Shown here one piece after another: positions 62,901 through 64,000 of a stretch of DNA of 64,000 nt. Source of the DNA: Cercozoa sp. M6MM (taxonomy: Eukaryota > Endomyxa: Ascetosporea); the NCBI GenBank assembly GCA_040357565.1, contig JBDODJ010000013.1; one strand, given 5' to 3'. Under the pieces are notes generated by a model that worked only from the letters and a program-made list of their open reading frames with translations, searched no databases and was not told where the DNA came from. Positions within the stretch are counted from its first letter, which is position 1; each line of letters starts with the position of its first letter. The position numbers were made by a program, and so were the translations under genes.

Positions 62901-64000
62901 TGGCTACAGCACGCGCACCTGTGGCTACACAGACTGGCTACAACACTGTCCGGACGGTACCCTGTTCAGTCCAAATGTACCGAGCAACTGGACCTTGTTT
63001 TTTGTTGTTGCAGCTACTTTGGCGCACTGTTTTTTGTGAGCGAAATGAAAAAAGCCAAGTTGCAGCAGCAACAGGACACTGTTGCGGTACTTTACCCCCC
63101 CTGTTTCCCCCTATCCTCCTATCCCTATCCTCCTATCCCTATCCTCCTACCCCTATCCTCCTACCCTTATCCTCCTACCTCCTTGCCCCCTGACCCCCAG
63201 AAGCAAGGCTGGAAGTGGCCGTGCGAAGGCTGGCCGTTCGGACCGCCGGCGTGCCAGCGAAACCTGCCGCAGCTGCAGACGCTGTGGAGAATGTTCGGCC
63301 GCGTGCTGGTGGCGTGTAGCCGACTGACGACGCAACTGCTGCCGCGCGAACGCGATGGCGTGCGACACACGCTGCCGCGACACGACGACGATTTTTGGCA
63401 GGTGTCACTGCTGGCTTGAGCCTTCTCTTTCGCTTGAGCTGTCTCTTTCGCTTGAGCTGTCGCTTGAGCTTTCGCTTTCGCTTTAACTTTGGGTTTGCTT
63501 TAGCTTCGCTTTAGCTTTAGCTTGAGCTTGAGCTTTCGCTTGGTTTTGCTTTAACTTTGGTTTTGCTTTAACTTTGGTTTTGCTTTAGCTTTAACTTTGG
63601 TTTTGCTTTGGCTTTGGTTTGCATTAGCTTTGGCTTTGAGTTTTGCTTTCGCTTTTCTTTGGCTTTTGCTTCAGTTGCTTTTCGTGGTTTGGCTTTGTTT
63701 CAAATGTTTCGCTTTGCTTGAGCTTTGTGTTTTGCTTGAGTTTTGTGTTTTGCTTGAGCTTTGTGTTTTGCTTGAGCTTTGTGTTTTGCTTGAGCTTTGT
63801 GTTTTTGAAGAATAAGTCGCATGTTTTAGCTTTTATATTTCTGAAAGTTTAAGTTTCTCTTTTGCTTGTAGTGTGTGTTGTTTATTTTTGATGTGGTTGT
63901 GTGCTGTCAGATGGCGAATTCGAGTGCGAATGTGGTGGATGAAGAGCGAAATCCGACACTGCGTGTGTGTGACATTGCGTTCAAATTGTATCTCCTCTTT
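59952..64000 (+). CDS. Large helical (HEAT/ARM-like) protein, 3' end beyond window
   Basis: Start ATG 59952: MTTDLTQHSKLARFFKSESP, donor GTAATC near 60048, joined in frame to SCTESQREQLMQRHFSPVYL and then VIQETLFKLPSLVGKSVTSR (about 60255-60315). Exons continue as a series of amphipathic Leu-rich helices: AVSWRNLLLASLESVDLLLA (about 60398-60440), MHLTAAALLDTLYLLCAHIS, LLRGVLQMQVPAVLRQRAVL, LLHVFHHVFCAAAAELCEDH, HAHHHTQLLCRVVPSLFKTA, ESGNIVGVFEERSRNVRAFV (about 61688-61747), LDIVALVIRQHHELE, FVSLLNASTFLQS and KQGWKWPCEGWPFGPPACQR with NLPQLQTLWRMFGRVLVACS (63203-63320). The last visible exon begins at 63911 (MANSSANVVDEERNPTLRV). Long introns with C-rich or CTTGAGCTTT repeats break the 3' half. 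The helical pattern suggests a solenoid scaffold; no family is recognised. Confidence 0.6.
61310..61424 (+). repeat. Intronic CTTGAGCTTT-type low-complexity sequence
   Basis: Imperfect repeats of CTTGAGCTTTCGCT and related words inside an intron of the helical-protein gene, pyrimidine-biased on the sense strand. Confidence 0.8.
63087..63200 (+). repeat. C-rich intron with CCTATCCTCCTAT minisatellite
   Basis: Starts GTACTTTACCCCCC and continues as six to seven tandem 12-bp TATCCTCCTA(T/C)CC units, ending CTGACCCCCAG. It has the same layout as the C-rich introns of VPS37A and the helicase. Confidence 0.9.
63419..63910 (+). repeat. Long intron filled with CTTTCGCTT / GCTTGAGCTTTGTGTTTT repeats
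   Basis: About 490 nt of pyrimidine-rich, G-punctuated repeats. At 63712-63805 there are five near-exact copies of an 18-bp unit TTGAGCTTTGTGTTTTGC. The word TTTCGCTTGA is shared with the VPS37A intron-1 array more than 53 kb away. It ends CTGTCAG at about 63910. Confidence 0.9.

Overview
The window is nuclear DNA of an intron-rich, gene-dense eukaryotic microbe. Almost every recognisable protein has to be assembled from several exons split by short GT-AG introns, mostly about 45-150 nt. Codon and base composition are close to balanced and microsatellites are common. Heterotrimeric G-protein components, a class C GPCR, an AMPK catalytic subunit, ESCRT-I VPS37A and an NCLX-type exchanger fit an amoebozoan, apusozoan or unicellular opisthokont-grade protist. 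The sequence alone does not fix the species. The single run of exactly 100 N (2094-2193) inside a CA microsatellite is a scaffold gap.

Layout, left to right. 1-4.0 kb: start of a glutathione S-transferase (runs off the left edge) and an NCLX/SLC8B1-like cation exchanger, both minus. 4.3-7.5 kb: a Deg-type serine protease with PDZ regions (+). 7.7-9.1 kb: a doubtful small gene and a capsule-type glycosyltransferase whose frame appears broken. 9.7-11.3 kb: VPS37A (+). 12.3-14.1 kb: an unrecognised charged helical protein (-). 14.4-17.7 kb: a DDX21/Gu-like DEAD-box helicase (+). 18.4-20.1 kb: G-protein alpha subunit (-). 20.2-25.8 kb: four plus-strand genes (unknown, CCCH/polyQ, small acidic, multipass membrane). 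25.9-27.9 kb: unknown secreted protein (-). 28.4-31.3 kb: EXD3/Mut-7-like exonuclease (+). 31.4-33.1 kb: bacterial-type CapA family protein (-). 33.5-36.6 kb: a four-TM sensor with a C-terminal RGS domain (-), head to head with a class C GPCR at 37.5-41.3 kb (+). 42.2-46.5 kb: mucin-like type I membrane protein built from repeats of an unrecognised Cys module (+), facing a Cys- and Thr-rich secreted protein at 46.6-48.1 kb (-). 48.4-51.7 kb: AMPK alpha (-), head to head with mitochondrial-type TyrRS at 52.0-54.2 kb (+). 54.4-54.7 kb: a small G-protein gamma subunit (-). 55.3-56.1 kb: multipass membrane protein (-). 56.4-59.6 kb: two basic, charged helical proteins (+). 60.0-64.0 kb: large helical-repeat-like protein (+) running off the right edge.

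The most notable pattern is the concentration of heterotrimeric G-protein parts within about 36 kb: G alpha, G gamma, a receptor-like RGS protein and a class C GPCR, the last two sharing one 909-bp intergenic promoter region. A second pattern is a class of C-rich introns carrying TTACCCC/CTACCCC runs that always lie on the sense strand of their host gene. They occur in at least eight genes on both strands and may be introner-like or otherwise strand-constrained intron sequence.

Exon joins were worked out by eye from splice consensus, reading phase and family resemblance, so outer coordinates of recognised genes are usually secure but individual internal junctions are provisional.
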